Assembly: GCA_023436885.1 (NCBI GenBank) | Contig: JAEZHI010000015.1 | Coordinates: 113,422-177,421, forward strand | DNA: 64,000 nt | From: Pseudomonadota bacterium | GTDB lineage: Bacteria; Pseudomonadota; Alphaproteobacteria; Rhizobiales; Pleomorphomonadaceae | Reading direction: 5' to 3' | In this document: in pieces, positions 1 to 9,442 of the stretch | How positions within the stretch are numbered: position 1 is the stretch's first letter | Layout: each line of letters begins with the position of its first letter | The notes under the pieces: generated by a model | Databases searched by the model: none | What the model saw: only the letters and a program-made list of their open reading frames with translations | Told to the model about the DNA's origin: nothing | Position numbers and translations under genes: made by a program

Positions 1-1
1 G

Positions 2-1135
2 CCAATGGTGCTGTTTCGCGGCTGCTCGGAAGGGTACAGCCTGCTCACCATGGACGGCTGGTACAATTCGATCCGCGAGCCTGAGCTGTCGCTCATCGCG
101 TCCGACATCGGGCCGGCGGTGGCGCTCTCCTGCGCTGAAATGCTGCTCTCCGGGACGACGACCTATTGCGATCAGTATTTCTTTGCCGATGAGGTGGCCA
201 AGGCAGCCGGTCGTTCGGGCATCCGGGCCGTCATCGCCTATGGCATCGTCCAGTTAGGCGATCCCGAGCGTGCCGTCAGCGAACTCCGGAATGCCGCCAA
301 CTTCATCGAGCAGCAGCGATCGGCCGACGGGCGCATCATCCCATGGTTCGGTCCGCATGCCCCTTATGTCGACAACACCGAGGAGCTGATCCGGTCGGAG
401 GTCGAACTCGCCATCAAGCATGGCTGTGGCCTGCATCTGCACATGGCCTGTGGCCCAGAAGACAATGAAGAGACGCTTCGTCGCTACGGCCTCACGGCTG
501 CCGTGGCGCTGGAACGCGACGGCTTCTTTGGCGGACGCGTCCACGCCGCTCACTGCCTCGACCTGTCGCACGAAGATATCGCCGTTTTCGCTAGGGCGCC
601 GGCGGCCTCGGTGGCTCATTGCGCCACGGCGGGCCTCCGTTCTGGGCGCGAGGCCATCTGCCCAGTGGTCGACCTCAAGGCTGCTGGCGTGACCGTGGCG
701 CTGGGCACCGATAACGTCGCAGCCAACAATTCCTATGACATGGTCGCCGAGATGAGGGTCGCCGGCCTCGTTGCCTCCCATCGCCAGGGTGTCGCGCAGC
801 CGATCCCCGCCCGCGAGCTGTTGCGCATGGCCACCATCGATGGTGCCAAGGCGCTTGGTCTCGACCACCGCACCGGCTCGCTGGAACGAGGCAAGGCTGC
901 CGATATCATCGCCATCGATCTCAACGGCCCCGGCTATTCGCAGTCGCCGGATCTCGAGGCGTTGCTCATTTACTCCGGTAGCGGTCGCGATGTGCGGCAC
1001 GTCTGGGTGGATGGCGAACCACTGGTCCGAGACCGACAGTTGATTCGACAGGATTTTCGCGAAATTCGCTCGACCTACGACCAAACCTATGATGACTTTT
1101 GGGCGCGGGTTCGCGCGGCACGCGAGGTGGCATGA
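2..1135 (+). CDS. Amidohydrolase (MtaD/TRZ-ATZ deaminase family), 5' end outside window
   Basis: This is a metal-dependent deaminase of the amidohydrolase superfamily, probably acting on a purine, pterin or S-adenosyl-type amine. About 377 residues are visible. The first residues (PMVLFRG) are what normally follows the N-terminal metal-binding HxH motif, so the true start lies left of the window. Visible active-site elements, counted from the first methionine, are HLH (144-146, strand 5), VHAAHC (strand 6 His) and LGTDN (strand 8 Asp). The Glu that normally follows the strand-5 His (HxxE) is replaced here by Cys149 in HMACG, so the catalytic chemistry or substrate may differ. The stop codon overlaps the next start (ATGA), which places the gene in a purine salvage operon. 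The exact substrate is unknown. Confidence 0.8.
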   Translation, partial: PMVLFRGCSEGYSLLTMDGWYNSIREPELSLIASDIGPAVALSCAEMLLSGTTTYCDQYFFADEVAKAAGRSGIRAVIAYGIVQLGDPERAVSELRNAANFIEQQRSADGRIIPWFGPHAPYVDNTEELIRSEVELAIKHGCGLHLHMACGPEDNEETLRRYGLTAAVALERDGFFGGRVHAAHCLDLSHEDIAVFARAPAASVAHCATAGLRSGREAICPVVDLKAAGVTVALGTDNVAANNSYDMVAEMRVAGLVASHRQGVAQPIPARELLRMATIDGAKALGLDHRTGSLERGKAADIIAIDLNGPGYSQSPDLEALLIYSGSGRDVRHVWVDGEPLVRDRQLIRQDFREIRSTYDQTYDDFWARVRAAREVA

Positions 1136-2088
1136 GCCGGATGAACAAGCTTATTCTGGATACCGATGGCGGCATTGACGACGCCCAGGCGCTGCTGTTG
1201 CTGATTGCCGCCGGCCGGGCGCCATTTGCCGTTACCACGGTGTTCGGAAACGTCGGTTTGGAGGCAGCGACCGCCAATATCCTGGCAACCCTGGCAGTCG
1301 CAGGCGCGGATATTCCCGTTCATATGGGGGCGGAGAAAGCCATCGCCCAGCCGCTGATCGATGCCAAGCATGTTCACGGCGAGGATGGGCTTGGTGGTGC
1401 GCCGCGCCCTGCGCGAACGGCTGAACCAGCCGGAGACGATGCGGTCTGCTTCCTTGTCGCCACCCTGCGGGATGCTGCGCAGACGCAGGAGAAGGTCGAT
1501 CTGCTGATGATCGGCCCGCTCACCAATCTGGCACTGGCGCTCGAGAGGGATGCTTCGATCATCGGGGGTATCGGTCGTCTCACCATCATGGGCGGCACCC
1601 TCAATGGACGCGGCAACGTGACGCCCGCTGCCGAATTCAACATCTATGCCGATCCCGAGGCGGCGAAGATCGTTTTCACCTCAGGCATCGACATCGTGGT
1701 CGTGCCTTGGGAGCCTTGTGTCGAACACCGTCTTTCGGGCGCCGAGGTCGATGCGCTCTTCGCCCGCGTTCCGGAAACGTCGGCCAAGCGATTTTCCGAA
1801 GCCCTTGCCAGCCATGCCAGGCAGCGCGTGTCGGGCTTCGGCGGTGGCGATGCCTTTCGCTTCGTCGACCCCTTTGCTGCGGCAGTGGCGGTCGATCCGT
1901 CAATCGTCACCCGTTCCGTTCGTGCTTCCGTCGACGTCGCGCTCTCCCCCGACATCACCCGCGGCATGACCGTGGTCGATCCGAGCGGTCGCCTTGGCAC
2001 GCCCATGGTGACCCTTGTCGAAACAGCGAGGATCGAGCGGCTGACCGAACTCTATGCCGCCTCGTTGTCCTTTGAAGACATTGAATAA
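1132..2088 (+). CDS. Nucleoside hydrolase (inosine/uridine-preferring type)
   Basis: This enzyme cleaves ribonucleosides to base and ribose in the cytosol. The N-terminus carries the family's calcium/ribose-binding signature as DTDGGIDDA (canonical DTDPGxDD, with Gly for Pro), followed by TTVFGNVGL. A central block has MGGTLNGRGNVTPAAEFN and DPEAA, typical of the IunH fold, and the length of 318 residues is normal. The ATG at 1132 overlaps the preceding stop (ATGA), which favours it over an in-frame ATG at 1099. It sits between a deaminase and a nucleoside importer, so imported nucleosides would be split here and the bases passed to guanine deaminase. Base preference cannot be read from the sequence. 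Confidence 0.93.
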   Translation: MSRMNKLILDTDGGIDDAQALLLLIAAGRAPFAVTTVFGNVGLEAATANILATLAVAGADIPVHMGAEKAIAQPLIDAKHVHGEDGLGGAPRPARTAEPAGDDAVCFLVATLRDAAQTQEKVDLLMIGPLTNLALALERDASIIGGIGRLTIMGGTLNGRGNVTPAAEFNIYADPEAAKIVFTSGIDIVVVPWEPCVEHRLSGAEVDALFARVPETSAKRFSEALASHARQRVSGFGGGDAFRFVDPFAAAVAVDPSIVTRSVRASVDVALSPDITRGMTVVDPSGRLGTPMVTLVETARIERLTELYAASLSFEDIE

Positions 2089-2119
2089 AAAAGAAGACCG
2101 TCCAGACAGGAGAACAGTG

Positions 2120-3172
2120 ATGACGACCTACTTGCTCAGCCGGCGGGCTTTCGCCGGGCTCGTGCTCGCGGCTGGTGTCGCGCTTCCATTCATCGGCTCG
2201 TCGGCCTTTGCCGCCGACTACACCAAGGATCATCCGCTCAAGGTAGCCCTGGTTGTTCACGGCAACCTCGGCGACAAGAGCTTCTTCGACAGCGCCGCCG
2301 CCGGCCTCAAGAAGGCCGATGCCGAATTGCCGGTGAAGACCACTGTCATCGAGGCCGGTCTTGATCGCGGTCGCTGGCAGCCGGCACTCGCCGACGCAGC
2401 GGATGGCGACTATGACGTCATCATCGCCGGCACCTGGGAAATGAACGCCTTCATGGCCGAGCTGGCGCCGGAATACCCCGACAAGAAATTCATCCTGTTC
2501 GATGATGCCCCGGACTTCACCAAGGCTGACCTCAAGAACATGATGGCCATTCAGTACCGGACGTCGACGGCCGCCTACCTTGCCGGCTACGCGGCGGCCA
2601 AGGTTTCCAAGTCGGGCAAGCTTGGCGAGATCCTCGGCGTCGAGGGCGCGACGGTGGTCGAGTTCGCCGTCGGCTTCGAGCAGGGCGCCAAGGCGGCCAA
2701 CCCCAAGGTGGAGGTGACGCGTGCCGTCGCAGGCTCCTTCACCGATCCGGCCAAGGGCAAGGAACTGGCGCTCGCCCAGTTCTCCCAGGGTGTCGACGTC
2801 GTCTTCCCGATCGCCGGCGGCACCGGCATCGGTGCACTGCAGGCGGCCCGTGATGGCGGCAAGCTCGCCGTTGGCGTCGACAGCGACCAGGCTCTCATTT
2901 TCGAGGCGTCCGATCCGGCCCAGGCTGACGTGATTTTCACCTCGGTCGAAAAGAAGGTCGGCCAGTCGCTTTACGATACGCTGAAGAAGACGATCGATGG
3001 CACCGCCAACTACGGCCAGACCGTGTTGCTTGGCCTGCAGGACGGCGCCGTCGCCATCGCCAAGAACAAGTATTACGAGAAGGTTGTCCCCGCCGATGTG
3101 CGCGCCGCCGTCGACGAACAGGAAAAGAAGATCGTTGCCGGCGAGATCAAGGTCGACACGGTGATGAAGTAA
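2120..3172 (+). CDS. BMP-family ABC transporter substrate-binding protein (nucleoside type)
   Basis: This is a periplasmic binding protein of the basic membrane protein (BMP/PnrA/Med) family, which in characterised members binds purine nucleosides. The protein has 350 residues. The N-terminus has a twin-arginine-like run (LSRRAFAG), a hydrophobic stretch and a probable cleavage site after SSAFA. The mature part shows the family pattern with VALVVHGNLGDKSFFD at the start, ILFDDAPDF, and VVFPIAGGTGIGALQA. The start at 2120 is preceded by AGGAGAA at a good distance, which excludes the longer in-frame start at 2054. It heads the importer module and is followed by a GC-rich hairpin before the ATPase gene. 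Confidence 0.92.
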   Translation: MTTYLLSRRAFAGLVLAAGVALPFIGSSAFAADYTKDHPLKVALVVHGNLGDKSFFDSAAAGLKKADAELPVKTTVIEAGLDRGRWQPALADAADGDYDVIIAGTWEMNAFMAELAPEYPDKKFILFDDAPDFTKADLKNMMAIQYRTSTAAYLAGYAAAKVSKSGKLGEILGVEGATVVEFAVGFEQGAKAANPKVEVTRAVAGSFTDPAKGKELALAQFSQGVDVVFPIAGGTGIGALQAARDGGKLAVGVDSDQALIFEASDPAQADVIFTSVEKKVGQSLYDTLKKTIDGTANYGQTVLLGLQDGAVAIAKNKYYEKVVPADVRAAVDEQEKKIVAGEIKVDTVMK

Positions 3173-3178
3173 GGCACT

Positions 3179-3210
3179 GCGGCCCCGTCCCGTCGGTGGA
3201 GTGGGGCCGC
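3179..3210 (+). promoter_or_regulatory. Intra-operonic hairpin between binding-protein and ATPase genes
   Basis: A perfect 8-bp GC stem (GCGGCCCC at 3179-3186 with GGGGCCGC at 3203-3210) starts 6 bases after the binding-protein stop. No T-run follows it. Such hairpins often protect the upstream mRNA or attenuate transcription, which would raise binding protein over translocator. That role is inferred. Confidence 0.6.
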
Positions 3211-3231
3211 ATCTGTTCGGGGACAGGCAAC

Positions 3232-4776
3232 ATGGTGCCTCTCATTCAGGCCAAATCGATCTCCAAGACCTATCCGGGTGGCACCCTGGCCAACAACGGC
3301 GTCGATCTCACCGTCATGCCGGGCGAAGTGCATGCGGTGATTGGCGAGAACGGGGCCGGCAAGTCGACGCTGATGAAGATCCTGTTCGGCGTCGAACAGC
3401 CTGATAGCGGTGAACTGATTTACGACGGCAAGCCGGTCAGCTTCGCCAAGCCGCGCGACGCCATTGATGCCGGTATCGGCATGGTGTTCCAGCACTTTTC
3501 GCTGGTTCCGTCCTTCTCGGTCTATGAGAACGTGGTGCTCGGCGCCGAACCGCGCGTCGGTGTGCGCTTCGATCGCGAAAAGGCCATCGCCGAAGTGCAG
3601 GCCCTTTCTGACAAGTACCGCCTGAAGGTCGATCCACTGCCGCCGGTGGGGCGTATCCCGGTCGGTCAGCAGCAGCGAGTCGAGATCCTGAAGGCGCTCT
3701 ATCGCAACGCCCGCGTGCTGATCCTCGACGAGCCGACAGCCGTTTTGGCGCCGCAGGAAGTGGAAGAGCTATTCGTCGCGGTTCGTTCCCTGGTGGCTCA
3801 GGGCAAGACGGTGATCTTCATCGCCCACAAGCTGCCGGAGGTCCTCGAAATCTCTGATCGCATCACCGTCATGCGCGGCGGCCGCACGGTCGGCGAGGTC
3901 ATGTCAAAGGAGGTCGACGAGCATAGCCTTGCCACCATGATGGTCGGCCGTGAAGTGGCGTTGCGCGTCGATCGTGCGCGAGACGAGGGACCGGTCAGCC
4001 TTGAGGTCAAGGGGCTGCATATTCACGGTGAAGCGGGCCTTCCCATCTGCCAGGATCTCAATCTGAAGGTTCGCAAGGGTGAAATCGTCGGCCTGGTCGG
4101 CGTCGAGGGCAATGGTCAATCCGAACTGATAGAGGCGGTGGCCGGCCTCCGTTCGGTGGCCGATGGCGCGATCTATGTCGATGGCGAGGATCTTCTGCCG
4201 CTCGACGTCAAGGCGCGGCGGCATCTCGGGCTTGCCAGCATCCCCGAGGACCGGATTGCCCGTGGCCTCGCCGTCGGAGCGAGCGTTGCCGAAAACATGG
4301 TGGCGACGCGCCTCGATAACGAGCGCTTCGTGCGGCGCGGCCTTCTCGATCTCAAGGCGATCCGCGCTCATGCCGAACAACTGATCGACCGGTTTTCGGT
4401 GAAGGTCGGCGGCCCGGCGTCCGCGGTGGGAACACTGTCGGGCGGCAATATGCAAAAGGTCGTGGTGGCGCGCGAACTCGCCGAACAGCCCAAGCTGCTG
4501 CTGGTCAATCAGCCGACGCGCGGCGTCGATCTCGGCGCCACCGAATTCATCTGGAAGTCGATCACCGCTGCTCGCGACGGCGGCGCGGCCGTTCTTCTCT
4601 GTTCGGCTGATCTCAGCGAACTCTTGGCGCTTTCCGACCGCCTCGTCGTCTTCTACCGCGGCCGCATCGTCGCCGCCTTCGTCAACTCGGACGAACTGAA
4701 GCCGGAGACCCTCGGCCGCTACATGCTTGGCATCGAGGCCCAGTCGGCCGAAACCGTGAGGGCCGCCCTGAAATGA
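3232..4776 (+). CDS. Nucleoside ABC importer ATPase (duplicated ABC domains)
   Basis: This is the energy-coupling subunit of a BMP-type (CUT2-like) importer, with 514 residues and two ABC domains in tandem. Domain 1 has Walker A GENGAGKST, a signature degenerated to PVGQQQRVEI and Walker B VLILDEPTAVL. Domain 2 has a degenerate Walker A (GVEGNGQSEL), signature LSGGNMQKVV and a Walker B ending LLLVNQPTRGVD. The degenerate second site is usual for this family. The ATG at 3232 follows GGGGACAGG and matches the family N-terminus; an in-frame ATG at 3196 lies in the intergenic hairpin. The stop overlaps the next start (ATGA), indicating translational coupling with the permeases. Confidence 0.93.
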   Translation: MVPLIQAKSISKTYPGGTLANNGVDLTVMPGEVHAVIGENGAGKSTLMKILFGVEQPDSGELIYDGKPVSFAKPRDAIDAGIGMVFQHFSLVPSFSVYENVVLGAEPRVGVRFDREKAIAEVQALSDKYRLKVDPLPPVGRIPVGQQQRVEILKALYRNARVLILDEPTAVLAPQEVEELFVAVRSLVAQGKTVIFIAHKLPEVLEISDRITVMRGGRTVGEVMSKEVDEHSLATMMVGREVALRVDRARDEGPVSLEVKGLHIHGEAGLPICQDLNLKVRKGEIVGLVGVEGNGQSELIEAVAGLRSVADGAIYVDGEDLLPLDVKARRHLGLASIPEDRIARGLAVGASVAENMVATRLDNERFVRRGLLDLKAIRAHAEQLIDRFSVKVGGPASAVGTLSGGNMQKVVVARELAEQPKLLLVNQPTRGVDLGATEFIWKSITAARDGGAAVLLCSADLSELLALSDRLVVFYRGRIVAAFVNSDELKPETLGRYMLGIEAQSAETVRAALK

Positions 4777-5864
4777 GCTTGACCAACCCTCACTACAAGG
4801 CGGCTCGCAAGGAGATCGGCCGCGCCCTGGCGGCACTGGTGATCGCGCTGCTGGTGACCTTCATCGTGGTGCTCGCCACATCGAAGGACCCCGTCAAGGC
4901 CTATGCAACGCTGCTCACTGCGCCCTTCACCTCCATGCGGACGACCGGCCTCTGGGTTGACGAGGTCGCCAAGCTGACACTGACCGGACTCGCCTTCGCG
5001 CTGGTGTTTCAGGCCCGGCAGTTCTCGATGGGCGTTCAGGGGCAGGTCTATGTCGGCGCGCTGTTTGCAACCTTCATCGCGATGTCGCCGCTCGGCACGA
5101 CCTTCCTTGCCCTGCCGCTCGGCATCCTGGTCGCCATGCTGGCCGGCGCTGCCTACGGGTTCATTCCGGGCTATGCCAAGGCGCGCTTCGGTGCCAACGA
5201 GATCGTCTCGTCGCTGATGCTGAACTATCTCGCCATCAAGGTGGTCAACTACATCATTCGCGCCCACCTGGCCCCGACCGGCACGGGGCAGCTGATGACG
5301 GAGAAGTTCCCGCCCCAGTCGATCTTCCCGGCCATCTTGCCGAATACCCGCTTCGATCTCGGCATCGTCATCGCGGCGCTCTCGGTGGCCGTCGTGTGGT
5401 TCCTGCTCTATCGTACGCGCTGGGGGCTGAAGCTGCGCCTTGTCGGACACAATGCCGGCTTTGCCGAATATGCCGGCATCCGCTCGTCGCTGACCATGAT
5501 CTCGGCCATGACGGCGGCCGGCGCGATCGGTGGCCTGCTCGGCGCCGTCTACGTGCAAGGTCGGGCCTTCGGTCGTCTCGCCATCGATTTTGACGGCAAT
5601 CTGGCCTTCGAGGGTATCCTGGTGGCGATCGTTGCCCGCGACAGGCCGCTTGTCGTGCCGATCGTCGCTCTGTTCTACGGCTATCTCCGCCAGGGTGCGC
5701 AACTGATGGGCATTCGTTCCGACGTGCCCTCCGAGGTGATTTCCATCGTCCAGGCCATCATCATCCTCTTGGTCGCCTCATCCTTCTCCGTCCCCGGCAA
5801 GGCGTTCTGGGCGAAACTGTTCCGCTCGGGCTCGGCACCCGCTAAGGAGGCTGCCGGCACATGA
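4773..5864 (+). CDS. Nucleoside ABC importer permease 1
   Basis: This inner-membrane permease of the BMP-type nucleoside importer has 363 residues and about nine hydrophobic segments. Family marks are VFQARQFSMGVQGQVYVG near residue 80, FGANEIVSSLMLNYLA in the middle and the coupling-loop region LRLVGHNAGFAEYAGI. Gene order (binding protein, ATPase, large permease, smaller permease) is the standard one for this family. ATGA overlaps on both sides show tight coupling. It forms the channel together with the 319-residue permease encoded next. Confidence 0.92.
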   Translation: MSLTNPHYKAARKEIGRALAALVIALLVTFIVVLATSKDPVKAYATLLTAPFTSMRTTGLWVDEVAKLTLTGLAFALVFQARQFSMGVQGQVYVGALFATFIAMSPLGTTFLALPLGILVAMLAGAAYGFIPGYAKARFGANEIVSSLMLNYLAIKVVNYIIRAHLAPTGTGQLMTEKFPPQSIFPAILPNTRFDLGIVIAALSVAVVWFLLYRTRWGLKLRLVGHNAGFAEYAGIRSSLTMISAMTAAGAIGGLLGAVYVQGRAFGRLAIDFDGNLAFEGILVAIVARDRPLVVPIVALFYGYLRQGAQLMGIRSDVPSEVISIVQAIIILLVASSFSVPGKAFWAKLFRSGSAPAKEAAGT

Positions 5865-6820
5865 TCGAACTGCTGATCACCGTCTTTTCCGCCACCTTCT
5901 TCGTCACGGTCATTCGCACCTCGACGCCGCTACTGTTCGCGACACTCGGCGGTCTCATCTCCGATCTATCTGGCGCGCTCAACGTCGCGCTCGAAGGCAT
6001 GATGCTGATCTCTGCGCTGACCGCCGTCGTCGTGTCGGTGCATGCGCCCTGGTACGTGGCCGTGCTGGCCGGCCTTCTGGCCGGCGGCGTGCTGGGCGCG
6101 CTGATGGGCTTCTTCCATCTGCGCCTCAAGGCCGACATCATTCTGGTCGGCTTTGCCGTCAATATCCTGGCCGCCGGCGGAACGGTGTTCGCCCTGTCGC
6201 TCGCCACCGGCGGCGACAAGGGCACCTCGATCAACCTTGCCTCCAAGGCCATTCCGGCGATCGACCTGCCATTCCTGGCGGCGATCCCCGGCGTCGGGCC
6301 GTTGCTCTACAGCCTGATTTCGGGTCACTCGGCGCTAAGCTGGCTCGCCATCTTCAGCGTGTTCGGCATCTGGTACTTTCTTTATCGCACGCCGCCCGGC
6401 CTCTGGCTGCGGGCTGTCGGCGAATATCCGGCGGCACCGGAGGCGGCCGGCATTCCGGTCGTCAAGGTACGCTTCTGGAGCCTCGTTGCCTCAGGCATGC
6501 TGGCCGGCCTTGGCGGCGCTCAGCTCGCCATGTTCAACTACGTCGGCTTCACCCGCGACATGACGGCCGGCCGCGGCTTCATCGCCCTCGGCGCGGTGCT
6601 GCTCGGCGCGCGCCATCCGATCGGCGCCATGTGGGCGGCGCTCCTGTTCGGCGTGTTCGACGCCCTGTCGATAATGTTGCCAAACCTGTTCAACTGGATT
6701 CCGGCCGAACTCATCCAGAGCATTCCCTTCCTCGTGACGATCATTGCCCTGATCCTGTTCTCGATGCGCGCCCAGCGGGCACGGCGAGAAGCGGCGTCGT
6801 TGCGGGCGGCCAGTGCCTGA
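5861..6820 (+). CDS. Nucleoside ABC importer permease 2
   Basis: This is the second permease of the importer, with 319 residues and mostly hydrophobic. It begins with the family pattern TSTPLLFATLGGLISD, then LNVALEGMMLISA, and carries the coupling loop LRAVGEYPAAPEAAGI. The C-terminal block MTAGRGFIALGAVLLG is also typical. It overlaps the preceding gene by ATGA and is followed after 12 bases by guanine deaminase, so transport and base deamination are probably expressed from one transcript. A homologous permease sits in the second importer at 42.2-43.2 kb. Confidence 0.92.
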   Translation: MIELLITVFSATFFVTVIRTSTPLLFATLGGLISDLSGALNVALEGMMLISALTAVVVSVHAPWYVAVLAGLLAGGVLGALMGFFHLRLKADIILVGFAVNILAAGGTVFALSLATGGDKGTSINLASKAIPAIDLPFLAAIPGVGPLLYSLISGHSALSWLAIFSVFGIWYFLYRTPPGLWLRAVGEYPAAPEAAGIPVVKVRFWSLVASGMLAGLGGAQLAMFNYVGFTRDMTAGRGFIALGAVLLGARHPIGAMWAALLFGVFDALSIMLPNLFNWIPAELIQSIPFLVTIIALILFSMRAQRARREAASLRAASA

Positions 6821-6832
6821 CGGGAGAGAGTG

Positions 6833-8191
6833 ATGAAAAGCCTTGCTGACAGGGCGGTTCTCGGCACCTTCTTTCACGCGCCGAGCCCGGATCGGCTTGA
6901 TGTTCTTGAGAGTGCGCTGATCGAGGTTGCCTCGGACGGGACCATTGCTGCTGTGACGCTTCTGGGCGATGCCGATTATGCGAATCGCGTCGCAGATCTC
7001 GGTGATGCGGTCCTTCGCTTGCCGGAGGGAACCTACGGTCTACCAGGCTTTGTCGACTGCCATGTGCATGCGCCGCAATACCCGCAGCTCGGGCAGGCGC
7101 TGGACGTGCCGCTGGAAGTCTGGCTCGGCAAGTATACCTTCCCGCTCGAAGCCCGCTATGCCGACCTCGATTTTGCGCGCACTCGCTATGCTGCGCTGGT
7201 CGACGATCTCCTCGCCATCGGAACGACCACGGCGCTCTATTTCGGAACCGTGCATCTCGAAGCGACCAAGCTTCTTGCCGATCTCTGCATCGACAAGGGC
7301 CAGCGAGCGCTGGTGGGCAAGGTGGTGATGGACGACCCCGAGAGTTGTCCGGACTATTATCGCGACGCCGATGCGACAACAGGCGTGAGCGAAACCCGGT
7401 CACTCATCGACTATCTGCGGTCGCATCCCAACAACCAGGCAGGGCGGGTGCTGCCGGTGATCACGCCGCGCTTCATTCCCTCTTGCTCCGATGCCGCCCT
7501 GACCGGACTCGGCAAGCTGGCGGGGGAGACCGGCGCTCACGTTCAGACCCATTGTTCGGAGAGCGATTGGGCACACTCGCATGTCTTTGCCCGCTACGGC
7601 CATACCGATGCCGAGGCCCTCGACCGCTTCGGTCTGCTCACACGCCGGACAATGCTGGCTCACTCCAACTTCCTGACCGATGACGACATGACCCGTGTCG
7701 TCGCGCGCGGCGCTGCCGTCGCCCATTGCGCGCTGTCCAACGTCTATTTCGCCAACTCGGTGTTTCCGCTGCGCGCGGCGCTGTCCCGGCACATGCACGT
7801 TGGCTTGGGCACCGATATCTCCGGCGGCCCGAGCGCGTCGATGTTCGAGGCTTGCCGCGCCACGGTGCAATCCTCGCGTCTCCTGGAGGATGGCGTCGAT
7901 CCGGCACTGCCGGCCGGGCAGCGTGGACGGCCAAACTCACGCATCGATCTCGTTACGGCGTTTCATCTGGCGACGGCCGGCGGTGGCGAGGCCCTCGACC
8001 TGCCGATCGGCCGCCTGGAGCCGGGCTGCCACTTCGACGCCATCGCCATCGACACCACGGTGCGCGATGGTGGCATCAGGCTATTCGGCGATGAAACGCT
8101 CGCCGGCATTTTCGAAAAGCTGATCTATGGCGCGACGCGGGCCAACCTCAGCCAGGTCTGGGTGTCCGGCCGGGACTGCCGTCCGGCCTGA
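6833..8191 (+). CDS. guaD: Guanine deaminase
   Basis: This cytosolic zinc enzyme converts guanine to xanthine and ammonia. The protein has 452 residues, the usual length. It shows PGFVDCHVHAPQY (metal HxH), the deaminase acid/base motif HCSESDW, LAHSNFL and GLGTDISGG with the last metal Asp. All positions expected for GuaD are present. The ATG at 6833 is preferred over a GTG three bases upstream because GGGAGAG lies 5 bases before it. As the last gene of the purine operon it would handle guanine released by the nucleoside hydrolase, feeding xanthine catabolism or salvage. Confidence 0.95.
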   Translation: MKSLADRAVLGTFFHAPSPDRLDVLESALIEVASDGTIAAVTLLGDADYANRVADLGDAVLRLPEGTYGLPGFVDCHVHAPQYPQLGQALDVPLEVWLGKYTFPLEARYADLDFARTRYAALVDDLLAIGTTTALYFGTVHLEATKLLADLCIDKGQRALVGKVVMDDPESCPDYYRDADATTGVSETRSLIDYLRSHPNNQAGRVLPVITPRFIPSCSDAALTGLGKLAGETGAHVQTHCSESDWAHSHVFARYGHTDAEALDRFGLLTRRTMLAHSNFLTDDDMTRVVARGAAVAHCALSNVYFANSVFPLRAALSRHMHVGLGTDISGGPSASMFEACRATVQSSRLLEDGVDPALPAGQRGRPNSRIDLVTAFHLATAGGGEALDLPIGRLEPGCHFDAIAIDTTVRDGGIRLFGDETLAGIFEKLIYGATRANLSQVWVSGRDCRPA

Positions 8192-8206
8192 TGTTTTTGC
8201 TGGAGC

Positions 8207-9442
8207 TCAGCTCCAGCCACCATTGATGGTCTGGTAAAAGATGTGTGTGCCGATCTTCGCCTTCTTGATGAAGACGCTTGCCCAGTTCGGGCGCACGTAG
8301 GTGGCGTGATAGTGGGTTGCCGTTCCGATCTCGTCAAGCCAGGCGGCGCCGCTCGTCACCTCGCCGGCGACCTGCGTTGCTACCCGCCAAGCCGCCTTGT
8401 CGAAGACCACGTGACGCTGGCCGTCGCAGGCAAACGAGAACTGGCACTCGTTGTATCTGTCCTTGTTCTGGTAGACGACCTTGCAGATCGTCTCGGGATA
8501 GGCCGGGTTCTTGACGCGGTTCAGGACCACCTGGGCTACGGCGATCTGACCCTTGCGGGATTCCGAGCGCGCCTCGAAATAGATCGCCTCGGCAAGGCAT
8601 TTCTGCTGCGCGTCATCCCAGACGCTGGCCGGCAACGGATTGGCGGCCCACCAGTGGTCCCCGGGGCGCACCACCGGCGCGGGCGGCTCCGGCTTGTCGC
8701 CGGGCATCGCAAACAGTGGCGCGAACATGTCCTGGCTGACCACGGAGCTGTCAGGCGCATAGGCTGCGAGCAGCGCTGAGGCCGCGGCTCCGGTTTCCGC
8801 CGGCGCATAGGCGCGCGCCGGATAGCTCGCGGCGACCAGCTCGGTCCTGTCGGGCTTGTGCTGCGGCAACGGGATTGGGGCGAGGTCGGCAACCATGGTG
8901 GCCGGCTTGGGACCGATGAAGCGTGACACCGCAAGCACCGAGAGTGGTGCCGCCGATGCCTCGAAGGCCATGGTCGGCAGCACGCTGGGCGGCGTCAGGC
9001 GGCTTTTCTCGTTGAAGGTGAGCGAGCCTGCCGAAAAGCCCCGTTCGGTGGCAGGCGTCGTGATGGTCATGGGAAGGTCGCCCTTCCAGCTCCGGTCGAT
9101 GCGCTCCTCATCCGGAACTTCGGTTGAACTGCCGACCGCGCCGGTGATGACGTCACCCGTACCCTCGATGACAATGGACCCGCCGTTCATTTCGACATGG
9201 GCGGCCGACTCCTTCATGTCGCCGAGGCGCGGCGCGACGACCGTACTCTCGCCACCTGGACCAGCACCAAGCGTCACGGCCCAGCGCGTTGCCGGGTCGA
9301 TGGAATCGATGACCAGACCGGCGATATCCTGATAGGCGACGGATGTCGGAAAAAGCGCGATGGCGACGAATAGAGCGCCAGCGGCGGTGAGCCCGACGCG
9401 CCCGTGTCCGGGCCGGACTCTGGTACGAGGAACGCGACGCAT
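8207..9442 (-). CDS. SleB-like cell wall hydrolase (Hydrolase_2 domain)
   Basis: This is an exported peptidoglycan hydrolase of the SleB/CwlJ type, common in alphaproteobacteria that do not sporulate. The protein has 411 residues. Residues 15-35 form a hydrophobic signal anchor, followed by a long low-complexity, probably disordered region rich in Ala, Pro and Thr. The catalytic domain lies in the last 130 residues, with CLAEAIYFEARSE (conserved Glu), VAQVVLNRVKNPAYPETIC, QFSFACDG and THYHATYVRPNW. It converges on guaD with 15 bases between the stops. It probably acts in cell-wall remodelling; no partner gene is adjacent. Confidence 0.9.
   Translation of the reverse strand: MRRVPRTRVRPGHGRVGLTAAGALFVAIALFPTSVAYQDIAGLVIDSIDPATRWAVTLGAGPGGESTVVAPRLGDMKESAAHVEMNGGSIVIEGTGDVITGAVGSSTEVPDEERIDRSWKGDLPMTITTPATERGFSAGSLTFNEKSRLTPPSVLPTMAFEASAAPLSVLAVSRFIGPKPATMVADLAPIPLPQHKPDRTELVAASYPARAYAPAETGAAASALLAAYAPDSSVVSQDMFAPLFAMPGDKPEPPAPVVRPGDHWWAANPLPASVWDDAQQKCLAEAIYFEARSESRKGQIAVAQVVLNRVKNPAYPETICKVVYQNKDRYNECQFSFACDGQRHVVFDKAAWRVATQVAGEVTSGAAWLDEIGTATHYHATYVRPNWASVFIKKAKIGTHIFYQTINGGWS

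Noticed and set aside
8200..8218. Perfect palindrome GCTGGAGCTCAGCTCCAGC between guaD and the SleB-like gene
   Set aside because: It could be a terminator, but no T-run follows on either strand and it extends into the SleB-like coding end.
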